Below are positions 1 through 8,322 of a DNA stretch of 46,394 nucleotides, one piece after another. Both the position numbers and the translations under genes were made by a program. How positions within the stretch are numbered: the first letter of the stretch is position 1; every line of letters starts with the position of its first letter. Origin of the DNA: JAXGTD01 sp040775095 (lineage in GTDB: Bacteria; Pseudomonadota; Gammaproteobacteria; Chromatiales; Chromatiaceae); NCBI GenBank assembly GCA_040775095.1, contig JAXGTD010000018.1, forward strand, positions 1 through 46,394, written 5' to 3'. The notes under the pieces are model-generated. The model saw nothing but the letters and a program-made list of their open reading frames with translations. It searched no databases and was not told where the DNA came from.

Positions 1-381
1 TCCCACAGAGGACCGCTATCCCACAGAGGACCGCTATCCCACATGGCCACCTGTCTGCAAAGGGGTAGCCCATGTTATCTGCCTGTGGGAGGCCTGCTCT
101 ACAGGGCGACGGAATTTGGCCCGGTGCCTGGTGGATGGCAGGGAAGAGTCGCGGCGCGGAGCGCCCCTCCCACAGAGGACCAGCCTCCCACAGAGGACCG
201 CCATCCCACAAGGCCACCTGTCCACAAAGGGATAGCCCATGTTGTCTGCCTGTGGGAGGCCTGCTCTGCAGGGCGACTGGGTTTGGCAGATGGTTGTGGG
301 AAGAGTCGCGGCGCGGGGCGTCCCTCCTGCAGGAGGGGGTGGTTCGCTGCCGCGGTGGTCTGTTCTGGGAGACTGTCCGAG
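1..381. repeat. Gene-free strip of degenerate tandem repeats
   Basis: This stretch lies downstream of ychF and has no credible gene. A unit starting near 34 recurs near 201, an offset of about 167 bases. Both copies hold the same order: a ggccacctgt segment, a tagcccatgtt segment, tgtgggaggcctgctct, agggcgac, and gaagagtcgcggcgcgg. The short word tcccacagaggacc recurs four times (near 1, 19, 169 and 186) in front of the two units. The complementary words tcccaca and tgtggga could pair, so the strip resembles REP-like intergenic repeats. No coding or mobile function is visible. Confidence 0.6.
322..337 (-). terminator. Palindrome downstream of ychF
   Basis: A perfect 16-bp palindrome, ccctcctgcaggaggg, lies about 45 bases past the ychF stop codon. 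It could end the ychF transcript, but it has no spacer loop and no T-run on the minus strand. It may equally belong to the repeat array. Confidence 0.3.
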
Positions 382-1473
382 TTACACGTTGAAGCGAAAG
401 TGCACGACATCGCCGTCTTGCACGATGTAGTCCTTGCCTTCGCTGCGCAGCTTGCCGGCCTCCTTGGCGCCTTGCTCACCCTTGTAGGCGAGGAAGTCCT
501 CGTAGGCGATGACCTCGGCGCGGATGAAGCCGCGCTCGAAGTCGCTGTGGATCACGCCGGCGGCCTGGGGTGCGGTGGCGCCCTTGTGGATGGTCCAGGC
601 GCGCGCCTCTTTCGGGCCGGCGGTGAAGTAGGTCTCCAGGCCGAGCAATCGGTAGCCGGCATGTACGACCCGGTTCAGACCCGGTTCTTCGAGACCGAGG
701 TCGGCGAGAAATTCGGCGCGCTCGGCCTCGTCGAGCTCGACGATCTCGGCCTCGATGGCGGCGCAGACGGGCACCACTTCGGCGGCCTCGGCCGCGGCGC
801 GGGCGCGGATGCGCTCGAGCAGCGGGTTGTCGTCGAAGCCGTCCTCGGCAACGTTGGCGATGTACATGGCGGGCTTGACGGTGAGCAGGAACAGATCGCG
901 AAGCTCGGCGCGTTCCTCCGCGCCCAGGCCAAGGGAGCGCACCGGGCGGGCCGCGTCGAGGTGCGCCGCAATGCGTTCCAGCAACGCCTTGCGTCCCAGC
1001 AAGCGCTTGTCGCCGGTCTTGGACTGGCGTACGACCTTGTCGAGCGCCTTCTCCACGGATTCCAGGTCGGCCAGCGCGAGCTCGGTGTCGATGACCTCGA
1101 TGTCGCTGAGGGGGTCGACCCGGCCGGCGACGTGGATCACGTCGTCGTTTTCGAAGCAGCGCACCACGTGGGCGATGGCGTCGGTCTCGCGGATATTGGC
1201 GAGAAACTTGTTTCCGAGTCCCTCGCCCTTGGACGCGCCCGCGACCAGCCCGGCGATATCGACGAACTGCATGCTGGTCGGGATGATGGCGGCCGATTTC
1301 GCAACTTTGGCGATCACATCGAGCCGGGCATCGGGCAGCGCGACGATGCCGACGTTTGGATCGATCGTGCAGAAGGGGTAATTCTCGGCCGCGATTCCCG
1401 ACTTGGTCAACGCGTTGAAGAGGGTGGACTTGCCGACGTTCGGCAGTCCGACGATGCCGCACTTGAATCCCAT
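382..1473 (-). CDS. ychF: Ribosome-associated ATPase YchF (OLA1 family)
   Basis: The protein has 363 residues, the usual YchF length. It begins MGFKCGIVGLPNVGKST, which places the P-loop at residues 9-16. It continues with the switch segment FVDIAGLVAGASKGEG and a NVAE motif where true GTPases have NKxD. That change is the family hallmark of ATP preference. The C-terminal TGS domain is seen from IHKGATAPQAAGVIH to the end. The family binds ribosomes and is linked to translation quality control and oxidative stress. The start was set by the conserved N-terminus, since an open frame continues upstream without homology and there is no strong Shine-Dalgarno. In many relatives ychF follows pth; here the upstream same-strand gene is manC instead, separated by a hairpin. 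Confidence 0.96.
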   Translation of the reverse strand: MGFKCGIVGLPNVGKSTLFNALTKSGIAAENYPFCTIDPNVGIVALPDARLDVIAKVAKSAAIIPTSMQFVDIAGLVAGASKGEGLGNKFLANIRETDAIAHVVRCFENDDVIHVAGRVDPLSDIEVIDTELALADLESVEKALDKVVRQSKTGDKRLLGRKALLERIAAHLDAARPVRSLGLGAEERAELRDLFLLTVKPAMYIANVAEDGFDDNPLLERIRARAAAEAAEVVPVCAAIEAEIVELDEAERAEFLADLGLEEPGLNRVVHAGYRLLGLETYFTAGPKEARAWTIHKGATAPQAAGVIHSDFERGFIRAEVIAYEDFLAYKGEQGAKEAGKLRSEGKDYIVQDGDVVHFRFNV

Positions 1474-1581
1474 CGTGGACGCCCATTCAGAAAAACCATC
1501 AATGATACCTGAACGGGAGCGCCAACAGCCAGCCGTTGCGATGCAATCGGGCCGGACCCGGAACCGGCGACAGGGCAGGGA

Positions 1582-1609
1582 CGCCGGCCTCCCTGGTGGA
1601 AGGCCGGCG
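1582..1609 (-). terminator. Hairpin terminator after manC
   Basis: The arms cgccggcct (1582-1590) and aggccggcg (1601-1609) pair perfectly over 9 bp around a 10-base loop, eight bases past the manC stop codon. There is no clear U-tract, so this is a probable terminator or 3'-end stabiliser rather than a textbook intrinsic terminator. Confidence 0.5.
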
Positions 1610-1616
1610 CCATCGG

Positions 1617-3107
1617 TTAGCCGCGCTCTTTGCTGCCGCGTTGATAGACGTCGTCGAAGCGCACGATGTCGTCTTCGCCGAGATAGCCGCCGGACTGCAC
1701 CTCGATGATCTCCAGCGGGATGGTACCGGGATTTTGCAGCCGATGGGACGCGCCGACCGGGATGAACGTCGATTCGTTCTCGGTCAACAGGAAGCTCTTG
1801 TCGTTGCAGGTGACCCGGGCGGTGCCGGAGACCACGACCCAGTGCTCGGCGCGGTGGTGGTGCATCTGCAATGAGAGCGACTCCCCGGGTTTGACCGTCA
1901 GACGCTTGACCTGGTAGCGCTCGCCGCGGTCGATGGACTCGAACGAGCCCCAGGGTCTGTGCACGTGCTGGTGCTGGCGGTGCTCGCTGCGCTGGGCGCT
2001 GTTCAGGAACTGGGTGACCGATTTCACGTCCTGTGCCCGCTCCTTGTCCGCGACCAGGACCGCGTCCGGCGTCTCCACGACGATGAGGTTGTTGACGCCG
2101 ACGGCAGCGACCATACGGTGCTGCGCGATGAGCAGGTTGTTGCTCGAGTCGTGCACGAAGGCGTCGCCCTCGAGCACGTTGCCGGAGGCATCGTGCTCGC
2201 GGACCTCCCACAGCGCCGACCAGGCCCCGACGTCCGACCAGCCGACATCCAGCGGAAGCACCAGCGCTGCCGTGTCGGCGGGGGCCTCGTCGCCCGAGAG
2301 GCGTTCCATGACGGCATAGTCAATGGAGTCGGCCGGGCAGGCCGCGAAATGCTCCGCGTCGACACGGACAAAATCACCATCGCGCTCACCGCCGCTGATG
2401 GCGGCCTGGCTCGCGGCGAGGATGTCCGGCCGGAAGCGCCCGATGAGGTCCAGCCACAGCGATGCGCGCATCATGAAGATCCCGCTGTTCCAGAGGTACT
2501 CACCCGAGGCGAGGTAGCGTTGCGCCGTCTCCATGTCCGGTTTCTCGACGAAGGCGTTCAGGCGATAGGCCGGCAGCGACAGGGCGTCACCGTCGAAGCG
2601 CTGGCCCTGTCGAATATAGCCGTAGCCGACTTCGGGCTTCACTGGAACGATGCCGAAGGTGATCACGGCGCCTTGCAGTGCGAGCCTGTAACCGTCGACG
2701 ACCGCGGCGCGAAAGCCCTGATCGTTGACGATGGTGTGGTCGGCCGGCATCACGAGCAGCACCGGGTCGGCGCCGTCGCGCACCGCGGTCAGTGCCGCGA
2801 GCGACATGGCCGGGGCGGTGTTGCGGCCGAGCGGCTCGAGGATGATGGCGTCGATGTCCCGATGCATCAGCCGGAATTGCTCGGCGACGAGAAAGCGGTG
2901 GGCCTCGTTGCACACGACGATGGGCGCCAGTGTGCCGACAGCCTGGCTCGGGTGCTCGGAGTCGAGACCGTCGAGCCGCTTGACGGTCTCCTGGAGCATC
3001 GTGTGCTCGCTGGTGAGCGGCAGGAACTGTTTCGGATAGGCCTCGCGGGAAAGCGGCCACAGTCGGGTGCCGGAACCACCGGAGAGAATGACAGGCTGAA
3101 GGGACAT
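1617..3107 (-). CDS. manC: Mannose-1-phosphate guanylyltransferase / mannose-6-phosphate isomerase
   Basis: A bifunctional cytosolic enzyme of 496 residues that makes GDP-mannose for O-antigen, capsule or exopolysaccharide. The N-terminal nucleotidyltransferase domain shows the signature GGSGTRLWPLSREAYPKQFL near residues 9-28, then MPADHTI and FVEKP. The C-terminal type II isomerase is a cupin with the metal-binding stretch MHHHRAEHWVVVSGTA. The start at 3107 is supported by a GAGGAG ribosome site about 8 bases upstream; the longer frame upstream adds unrelated residues. No other sugar-nucleotide or glycosyltransferase gene is adjacent, so the gene stands alone. AlgA/CpsB-type naming is interchangeable here. 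Confidence 0.95.
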   Translation of the reverse strand: MSLQPVILSGGSGTRLWPLSREAYPKQFLPLTSEHTMLQETVKRLDGLDSEHPSQAVGTLAPIVVCNEAHRFLVAEQFRLMHRDIDAIILEPLGRNTAPAMSLAALTAVRDGADPVLLVMPADHTIVNDQGFRAAVVDGYRLALQGAVITFGIVPVKPEVGYGYIRQGQRFDGDALSLPAYRLNAFVEKPDMETAQRYLASGEYLWNSGIFMMRASLWLDLIGRFRPDILAASQAAISGGERDGDFVRVDAEHFAACPADSIDYAVMERLSGDEAPADTAALVLPLDVGWSDVGAWSALWEVREHDASGNVLEGDAFVHDSSNNLLIAQHRMVAAVGVNNLIVVETPDAVLVADKERAQDVKSVTQFLNSAQRSEHRQHQHVHRPWGSFESIDRGERYQVKRLTVKPGESLSLQMHHHRAEHWVVVSGTARVTCNDKSFLLTENESTFIPVGASHRLQNPGTIPLEIIEVQSGGYLGEDDIVRFDDVYQRGSKERG

Positions 3108-4003
3108 CGTGAGCTCCTCACTCGTTATGGCGTTTCCCGTCCGAGCCACGGAAGGCCCGGCATTCTGCGTCACGCAGGTGACTGACGACGGAGCGAATCG
3201 GAAACCGCATTCCTGGTCCGCGAGCTGAATCCAATGCCTGGACGCCGATTGATCAGCGTTTCCTTATCGAGATCGAGATACTGAACCCGCGGCGGCGCCA
3301 TAGGCGCTGATCCGCCGCCCCGGCCATGTTCGACGACCTCGAGTCGTTGAATAATAACGCGATCCCGGGATCATCCTTTTCGGATCGCAAATTGATTGCA
3401 TTCATGGTATGGAAGCAATCGGCTTTTCGCTGACCCAATCACCAAAGTGCAATTATACGCCCCGCGCGGCAGCCCGTTTGTGATTGGGCGCCGCCATCAG
3501 GACCCGCCGTTCCTGATATGCTTACACGCAATCCCCAGCGTGGTTGAGTGGATGGCAGCGTGGAGATTGAGACCTTTAGTCACAACCCCAGACCGGGCGG
3601 GTCGCGACACATCTTCCCTGGTCGCGGCTCGTCGGCTACCCCCGCGCGGGCGCGTGCCGGGGTCATGCCCGAGGAGCGCGGGCCGTTGATACCGCGCTGG
3701 TGGCAGCGTTCGGGGTCGGGTCCGCTGGATCATCCCCTGGGCGCGGTCCCCCGGGATGCCCGCAACGGCAACCGGGGTCGGGTCGCTGTGCCGTGCTGCT
3801 TCGCGCGCACGCGTCCGCGCCCTGACCCGATCCGGCTCGGCTCTGCCACCGCGAATGCCGTCAATCGGATCGGCCCGGTCAAGAGACCGCCCGCGACCGC
3901 GGGGCCCGTTGCGGAGGGCGCTTGGACGTGATTACACGCCCCCCGCGCAAGTATCGGCCCGATGCGGTGGCGAGCCTGGCCCGTGCCCTGGCCCGGAGGC
4001 GCG
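3108..4003. other. Long gene-free divergent region between manC and the hybrid kinase
   Basis: About 900 bases separate two divergent genes. The part nearest manC carries a dispersed repeat (3130-3267). An AT-richer segment at about 3340-3470 includes an imperfect inverted repeat with arms gattgc (3394-3399) and gcaatc (3415-3420), and is the likeliest place for promoters. The rest (3500-4000) is very GC-rich. Open frames there, such as 3548-3931, have no recognisable content and no convincing ribosome site. Confidence 0.5.
3130..3267 (+). repeat. Dispersed repeat, copy 1
   Basis: Bases 3130-3163 match 24359-24392 at 30 of 34 positions by eye, starting with gcgtttcccgtccg and ending with aaggcccggcat. 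A shared gaatcggaa block, a tccaatgc block and an end block gatcagcgtttccttat (3251-3267) follow in the same order as in copy 2. The element is about 138 bases, has no coding capacity and resembles a small non-autonomous (MITE-like) element. Confidence 0.6.
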
Positions 4004-7000
4004 ATGGCCAATGATGCGACAAGATCCCGGCTGTCTGATGACGCGGGCACGAGGCTCGACGAGCGTTTGTTGCTCCAGCTCCGGCGCGCGGGTCTGGATC
4101 CGGACCGGCTGCCGAACGACCTGGACACCTGGCAGGGTCTGCTCGAGCGCGTGAGTGCCTCGTACGTCGAGCAGCGTCACGAGCGCCAACTGCTCGAGCG
4201 CGCCCTCGATGGATCATCGATCGAGATGCGCGAGCTCTATGAAGACCTGCGCCGCGTGTCCGAGTCCCAGGTCGCGGCCGAGCGTGACAAGCTGCGCGCG
4301 GTCATCGATGGGTTCAGCGACGGATTCTGCACCCTGGACCGGGAGGGCCGGTTGCTGGATTACAACCCGTCGGCTGAGACCATGCTCGGCACCGCGGTGC
4401 CGATTGCCGGCCAGCCGGTGTTGAAGCGCTTTCGCCTGTCGGGGCCCGCCGCCGCGGCGTTGACCGCCGAGCGGCTGATCGAGCGGGTGTTCAGTGGCGG
4501 AGGGTTGCGCGACGACAAGGCGCTGCTGCTCGCGCGCGAGGGCCGCATGCTGCCCGTTTCGCTGCAGATCTATCCGATCGTCCAGGAGGGGCGGGTCACC
4601 GGGTGTGCGCTGACGTTTCGGGATCTCACCGAGCTGCAGCGTGCGGAGCTATCCAGTCGTCGTCTGGCGCTGGCGGTGGACGCGAGTGCCGACGCCATTT
4701 ATCTGACCGATCTCGATGGCGTCATTCAGTACGTCAACCCCGCGTTTACCGCGATCACGGGCTGGCGGGCGAAGGACGCCTTGGGGCGACGTACCAGTAT
4801 CCTGCGTGGCCCGGACACCCCGCGCGGCGTCCACCGGACACTCTGGGAGACCATCGCGGTTGGCAAGACCTGGTCCGGACGCTTGCTCAACCTGCGCCGG
4901 CAGGACTCTGGTGCCGGCGTGCCCTATTGGGCGCAGACGACCATCGCGCCGATTCGCTCCGACAGCGGCCGGGTGGTCGGCTATGTTGCGGTGCAACGGG
5001 ACGTCTCGCGGGAGGTGCTCGAGGCGGAGCGCCAGGAGCGTGAGACGCGTTTTGCCCATGTCCACGCGAGGGTCGCCGAGATCCTCCAGCGCGGCGACAG
5101 TCTCGCCGACCGACTCGGCGACACCGCCGACGGGATCTGCTCCTTGCCCGGCATCCCCTTCGGCGATGGCGTGCTGGTCATCGCTGGCGATGCGTCCGCG
5201 CAGCAGGTCCTGTTTCAGCGCGGATCGGTCGCCGATGCGCGGCCGCGCGGCGGCTGGTCGCAGGGCCTGGCCGGTCAGACGCGGCCGCGTGTTACCACTG
5301 GTCCTTCCCCCGGCATCCTGATCTCGATCCCACACGGCGGCCGCGCGATTGCCAGCGCCTGGTTCGGGTTGCGCCGCCCCGTCGAGCTCGACCCCGCCGC
5401 CGAGGCCCTGTTGATGATGATCGCCGGGATGATCGGGGTCGCGATCGCCGACGACCGTGCCCGACACGCGTCCGAACGCGCCCGCCAGGCCGCGCTGGAC
5501 GCCGTTGACGCCAAGTCCCGCTTCCTGGCAAACATGAGCCACGAGATCCGCACGCCGATGAACGGCGTGCTTGGCATGCTCGACATGCTGGCACGCACCG
5601 AGCTCGGCGCCGAGCAGCGCAGCTTCGTGCAGACCGCCAGTGCCTCGGCGGACTCGCTGCTGCGGATCATCAACGACATCCTCGATTTCTCCAAGATCGA
5701 GGCCGGCAAGCTCGACCTGGAACACATCCCGTTCGACGTACGGCTCTCGGTGGAGGAAGTGGTGACCCTGTTTAGCTCGCGTGCGAAGCACCGCGGCCTG
5801 CGGCTCCTGTGCTCCGTTCCCCCGGATGTGCCCACGCTGGTCGTCGGGGACCCAACGCGCCTGCAGCAGGTTCTCAACAATATCGTCGACAATGCGATCA
5901 AGTTTACCGAGGCAGGCGGGGTGGAGCTGCGCCTGTCCGCGCTCGAGGCAGGCGCGCAACAGGTCCGGCTGCTGTTCGAGATCAAGGATACCGGCGTCGG
6001 CATGAGCAAAGAGCAACGCGAGCGGCTGTTTCAGCCCTTCGTGCAGGCGGACGGCTCGACCACCCGGCGCTTCGGTGGCACCGGGCTGGGGCTGGCCATC
6101 TCGCGCCAGCTGGTTGAGCTCATGGGTGGGGAGATCAATGTCGATAGCGAGTCGGGGCAGGGCTCCAGGTTCTGGTTTTCACTGCCGTACGAGACCCAGA
6201 GCGCGCGTGAGCGCGACGCGGCGCAACATGCGCTGGAAGGGCTCAGGCTGCTGGCGGTCGATGACAACGCGGTCAACCGCGATCTGCTGGCGCACTATCT
6301 GCATGCGTGGAAGGTTGATTTTGTGATCGCCGAGAACCCCATCGATGCGCTGGCCCAGCTGCGCGATGCGGTCGCGGTTGGAAAACCCTTCGAGGTGGCG
6401 ATCCTCGACATGCAGATGCCCTATATGGATGGCCTCACCCTGGGCCGGCGCATCAAATCGGATCCAGCAACGGCAGGCACGCGGCTGTTGATGCTCAGCT
6501 CCCTCGGCGCGAACGACAGCGAGCTGCGTTCCGCCGGGTTCCACTTCGTCATGGCCAAGCCGTTGCGACAGTCGGTGTTGCACGATGCCCTGATGCAGAT
6601 GAGGGGGCTGTCCCGGCCTGGGGCGCCCTCAGGCGCGCCGGGCGCGGGCGAGCAGATGCTGTTGCGCGGCCGCGTACTGCTCGCCGAGGACAATGTGGTC
6701 AATCAGCAGGTCGCCCTGGGTATGCTCGATAAGCTCGGTCTGGTCGCGGATGTGGCCGAAGATGGGCTGGAGACACTGGAGCGGCTGGCGCGGGAGCAAT
6801 ACGACCTGATCCTGATGGATTGCCAGATGCCACTGATGGACGGCTATGAGACGACCCGCCGGATCCGCGTCCAGGAGACCGCCACCGGCGCCCATCTGCC
6901 CGTCGTGGCGCTGACCGCGAACGCTATGCCAGGAGACCGCGAGCGCTGTCTGGATGCCGGCATGGACGACTATATCGCCAAGCCGATCAAGCTCAACGAG

Positions 7001-7084
7001 CTGTTCGGGATCCTGTCTCTGTGGCTGCCGGCGGCTGCCGCCGTCGGCGACGGACAGGCTGGTTCAACACCCTACGAAACATAG
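4004..7084 (+). CDS. Soluble hybrid sensor histidine kinase (PAS-PAS-GAF-like-HisKA-HATPase-REC-REC)
   Basis: This 1026-residue phosphorelay protein has no membrane segment, so it probably senses a cytosolic signal. In order: a leader to about 90; PAS 1 (about 95-205, GFSDGFCTLDREGRLLDYNP); PAS 2 (about 222-345, DASADAIYLTDLDGVIQYVN) with a PAC-like tail; a GAF-like segment (about 350-485); HisKA with phospho-acceptor His513 in NMSHEIRTPMNGVLGML; HATPase_c (about 610-730) with the N-box NNIVDNAIKF, DTGVGM and GGTGLGLAISRQL; receiver 1 with Asp802 (ILDMQMPYMDG); and receiver 2 with Asp939 (LMDCQMPLMDG). No Hpt domain is present, so a separate Hpt protein is expected. The start is set by GGAGG six bases upstream; the frame stays open for 42 more bases. 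The secreted MliC-domain gene follows after 12 bases and is probably co-transcribed. Confidence 0.95.
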   Translation: MANDATRSRLSDDAGTRLDERLLLQLRRAGLDPDRLPNDLDTWQGLLERVSASYVEQRHERQLLERALDGSSIEMRELYEDLRRVSESQVAAERDKLRAVIDGFSDGFCTLDREGRLLDYNPSAETMLGTAVPIAGQPVLKRFRLSGPAAAALTAERLIERVFSGGGLRDDKALLLAREGRMLPVSLQIYPIVQEGRVTGCALTFRDLTELQRAELSSRRLALAVDASADAIYLTDLDGVIQYVNPAFTAITGWRAKDALGRRTSILRGPDTPRGVHRTLWETIAVGKTWSGRLLNLRRQDSGAGVPYWAQTTIAPIRSDSGRVVGYVAVQRDVSREVLEAERQERETRFAHVHARVAEILQRGDSLADRLGDTADGICSLPGIPFGDGVLVIAGDASAQQVLFQRGSVADARPRGGWSQGLAGQTRPRVTTGPSPGILISIPHGGRAIASAWFGLRRPVELDPAAEALLMMIAGMIGVAIADDRARHASERARQAALDAVDAKSRFLANMSHEIRTPMNGVLGMLDMLARTELGAEQRSFVQTASASADSLLRIINDILDFSKIEAGKLDLEHIPFDVRLSVEEVVTLFSSRAKHRGLRLLCSVPPDVPTLVVGDPTRLQQVLNNIVDNAIKFTEAGGVELRLSALEAGAQQVRLLFEIKDTGVGMSKEQRERLFQPFVQADGSTTRRFGGTGLGLAISRQLVELMGGEINVDSESGQGSRFWFSLPYETQSARERDAAQHALEGLRLLAVDDNAVNRDLLAHYLHAWKVDFVIAENPIDALAQLRDAVAVGKPFEVAILDMQMPYMDGLTLGRRIKSDPATAGTRLLMLSSLGANDSELRSAGFHFVMAKPLRQSVLHDALMQMRGLSRPGAPSGAPGAGEQMLLRGRVLLAEDNVVNQQVALGMLDKLGLVADVAEDGLETLERLAREQYDLILMDCQMPLMDGYETTRRIRVQETATGAHLPVVALTANAMPGDRERCLDAGMDDYIAKPIKLNELFGILSLWLPAAAAVGDGQAGSTPYET

Positions 7085-7096
7085 GAGCTCCAATCG

Positions 7097-7921
7097 ATGC
7101 GCCTCGCCATGCTCACTGCCGTCGTCCCACTGGTCGCAATCGGTGTCGCGGCCGCGCAGACCACCGCGGTGCCGACTGACCTGAAACCCGGGGCGGATGT
7201 GCCGGCCGCGACCCATGCATTGGCGGCCAGCGCGCAGACCAAGGCGGTGCCGTCGGATCTGAAACCCGGGTCGGATGTACCGGCCGCGACCGAGGCATCG
7301 GCGGCCAGCGCGCAGACCAAGGCGGTGCCGACCGACCTGAAGCTCACCTGCAACGAGCAGCCCGGGGTACGGGTCGTCGTCAACGCGGCCGGAGAGCTGG
7401 CCAGCGAGGGTGCATCGGCTGGCTCCGACGGCCCGGTCGTGTTTTGGGTCGTCAATCTCGACCACGAGCACGAGGGTCCGGATATCCCGGCGCGGATCGA
7501 CAGTGACGCGGCGCAGCTCACCGCTGCCACCGCGATCTGGAACCCGGGAAACAGTGTCGATGCGGACGACGGGCGCCTGCGGCTCGACCTGACGACCAAT
7601 ACCCTGTTCCTGGTCGAGCCGAGCCTCGGCAATCAGGCCCTGTTCCGTCGGTTCCAATGCCGCGACGGCGCCGGCACCGCGGCCGAAAGGCACTACCTTT
7701 GCGGCGCCGGGCGCGAGCTCTGGGTCCGCTTCGAATCCGGCGCCGGCGACGCCTCGCGGGCCTATGTCCGCTACGGCGATGGTGCCCTCGAGCTCACGCA
7801 GGTCCCGTCCGGCTCGGGTGCGCGCTATGCCGACGGCGGCAACCTGCTCTGGATCAAGGGGGACGAGGCCATCTTTACGCCGTTTGGCGCGGAGGAGCAG
7901 CGCTGCGACGTGGCCGATTGA
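7097..7921 (+). CDS. Secreted MliC-domain protein with N-terminal 26-residue repeats
   Basis: The protein has 274 residues. A Sec signal peptide occupies residues 1-20, with likely cleavage after AAA. Next comes a 26-residue unit QTxAVPxDLKPGxDVPAAT (first part shown) present about 2.4 times (residues 21-82), then a middle region of no recognised fold (83-200). The C-terminal segment from Cys202 resembles the MliC/PliC inhibitors of C-type lysozyme: YLCGAGRELWVRF, AYVRYGDG, SGSGARYADGG, LWIKGDEA and a terminal Cys. The inhibitor family protects periplasmic peptidoglycan. There is no lipobox, so the protein is probably soluble or exported rather than a lipoprotein. A GGAGCT ribosome site lies 9 bases before the start. 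The pairing with a hybrid kinase upstream suggests co-regulation, which is inference. Confidence 0.8.
   Translation: MRLAMLTAVVPLVAIGVAAAQTTAVPTDLKPGADVPAATHALAASAQTKAVPSDLKPGSDVPAATEASAASAQTKAVPTDLKLTCNEQPGVRVVVNAAGELASEGASAGSDGPVVFWVVNLDHEHEGPDIPARIDSDAAQLTAATAIWNPGNSVDADDGRLRLDLTTNTLFLVEPSLGNQALFRRFQCRDGAGTAAERHYLCGAGRELWVRFESGAGDASRAYVRYGDGALELTQVPSGSGARYADGGNLLWIKGDEAIFTPFGAEEQRCDVAD
7157..7342 (+). repeat. In-frame 78-bp tandem repeat in the MliC gene
   Basis: A 78-bp unit begins at 7157, repeats at 7235 and starts again at 7313, stopping after ten codons. The copies are nearly identical at DNA level (for example gccggccgcgacc and gcgcagaccaaggcggtgcc recur), which points to recent duplication. 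The encoded unit is rich in Ala, Pro, Thr and Asp and probably forms a flexible spacer. Confidence 0.85.
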
Positions 7922-7996
7922 GTGTCGGCGCCAGCGGCTCGCGCGGGCTCTTGGCTGGCCCACGGCCGGGACCCGATTGACCCGATGCCAGATAGC

Positions 7997-8029
7997 TTGA
8001 TCATTTTAATGCGAATCGTTATCATTCGC
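7997..8029 (+). promoter_or_regulatory. hemP promoter with overlapping Fur box
   Basis: A sigma-70-like promoter is visible: ttgatc (7997-8002), a 17-base spacer, and tatcat (8020-8025). Overlapping its spacer and -10 is gcgaatcgttatcattcgc (8011-8029), a near-palindrome that matches the 19-bp Fur consensus at about 12 positions. Fur-Fe2+ binding there would block RNA polymerase, so the genes downstream should be induced by iron starvation. Confidence 0.7.
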
Positions 8030-8102
8030 GCAAATCGGATCGAGCCGCGCCTGCCGCGCCGCTCGTTTCGCACGGGGTCGATCTTAACCATCCGGAGGGG
8101 CC

Positions 8103-8291
8103 ATGATGAGTGCATCTGTTGCGAATCAGTCCGGCAGGACCGCGTCGGCGGGGGCCGCGGGTCTCGGGGATACGCGCCGCTTGAGCAGCGCCGAGTTACT
8201 CCGTGGGCAGCGACGTATCCTGATCGATCACGGGGGCGCCTGCTACACGCTGCTGTTAACCCGCAACGGCAAGCTGATTCTGGTCAAATGA
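8103..8291 (+). CDS. hemP: Hemin uptake protein HemP
   Basis: A 62-residue protein whose C-terminus (ILIDHGGACYTLLLTRNGKLILVK) is the HemP signature: a short beta-rich peptide ending in a LxLTRxGKLILxK-like motif. HemP proteins are iron-regulated and accompany haem uptake; some act as activators of haem receptor genes. A GGAGG ribosome site lies just before the start. The Fur-box promoter 75 bases upstream supports the assignment. No TonB receptor or haem ABC transporter follows, so this hemP is detached from the usual uptake genes. The first 30 residues are not conserved in any way I recognise. Confidence 0.85.
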   Translation: MMSASVANQSGRTASAGAAGLGDTRRLSSAELLRGQRRILIDHGGACYTLLLTRNGKLILVK

Positions 8292-8322
8292 TCCGGTATC
8301 CCGGCCCCTGGCGATCGCGGCC

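Noticed and set aside
43..1512. Long plus-strand open frame (489 codons) over ychF
   Set aside because: It is antisense to the clear YchF sequence and has no recognisable domain; long antisense frames are expected at this GC content.
3548..3931. Possible 127-residue gene upstream of the kinase
   Set aside because: No ribosome site, no conserved-looking content, and composition like non-coding GC-rich DNA.
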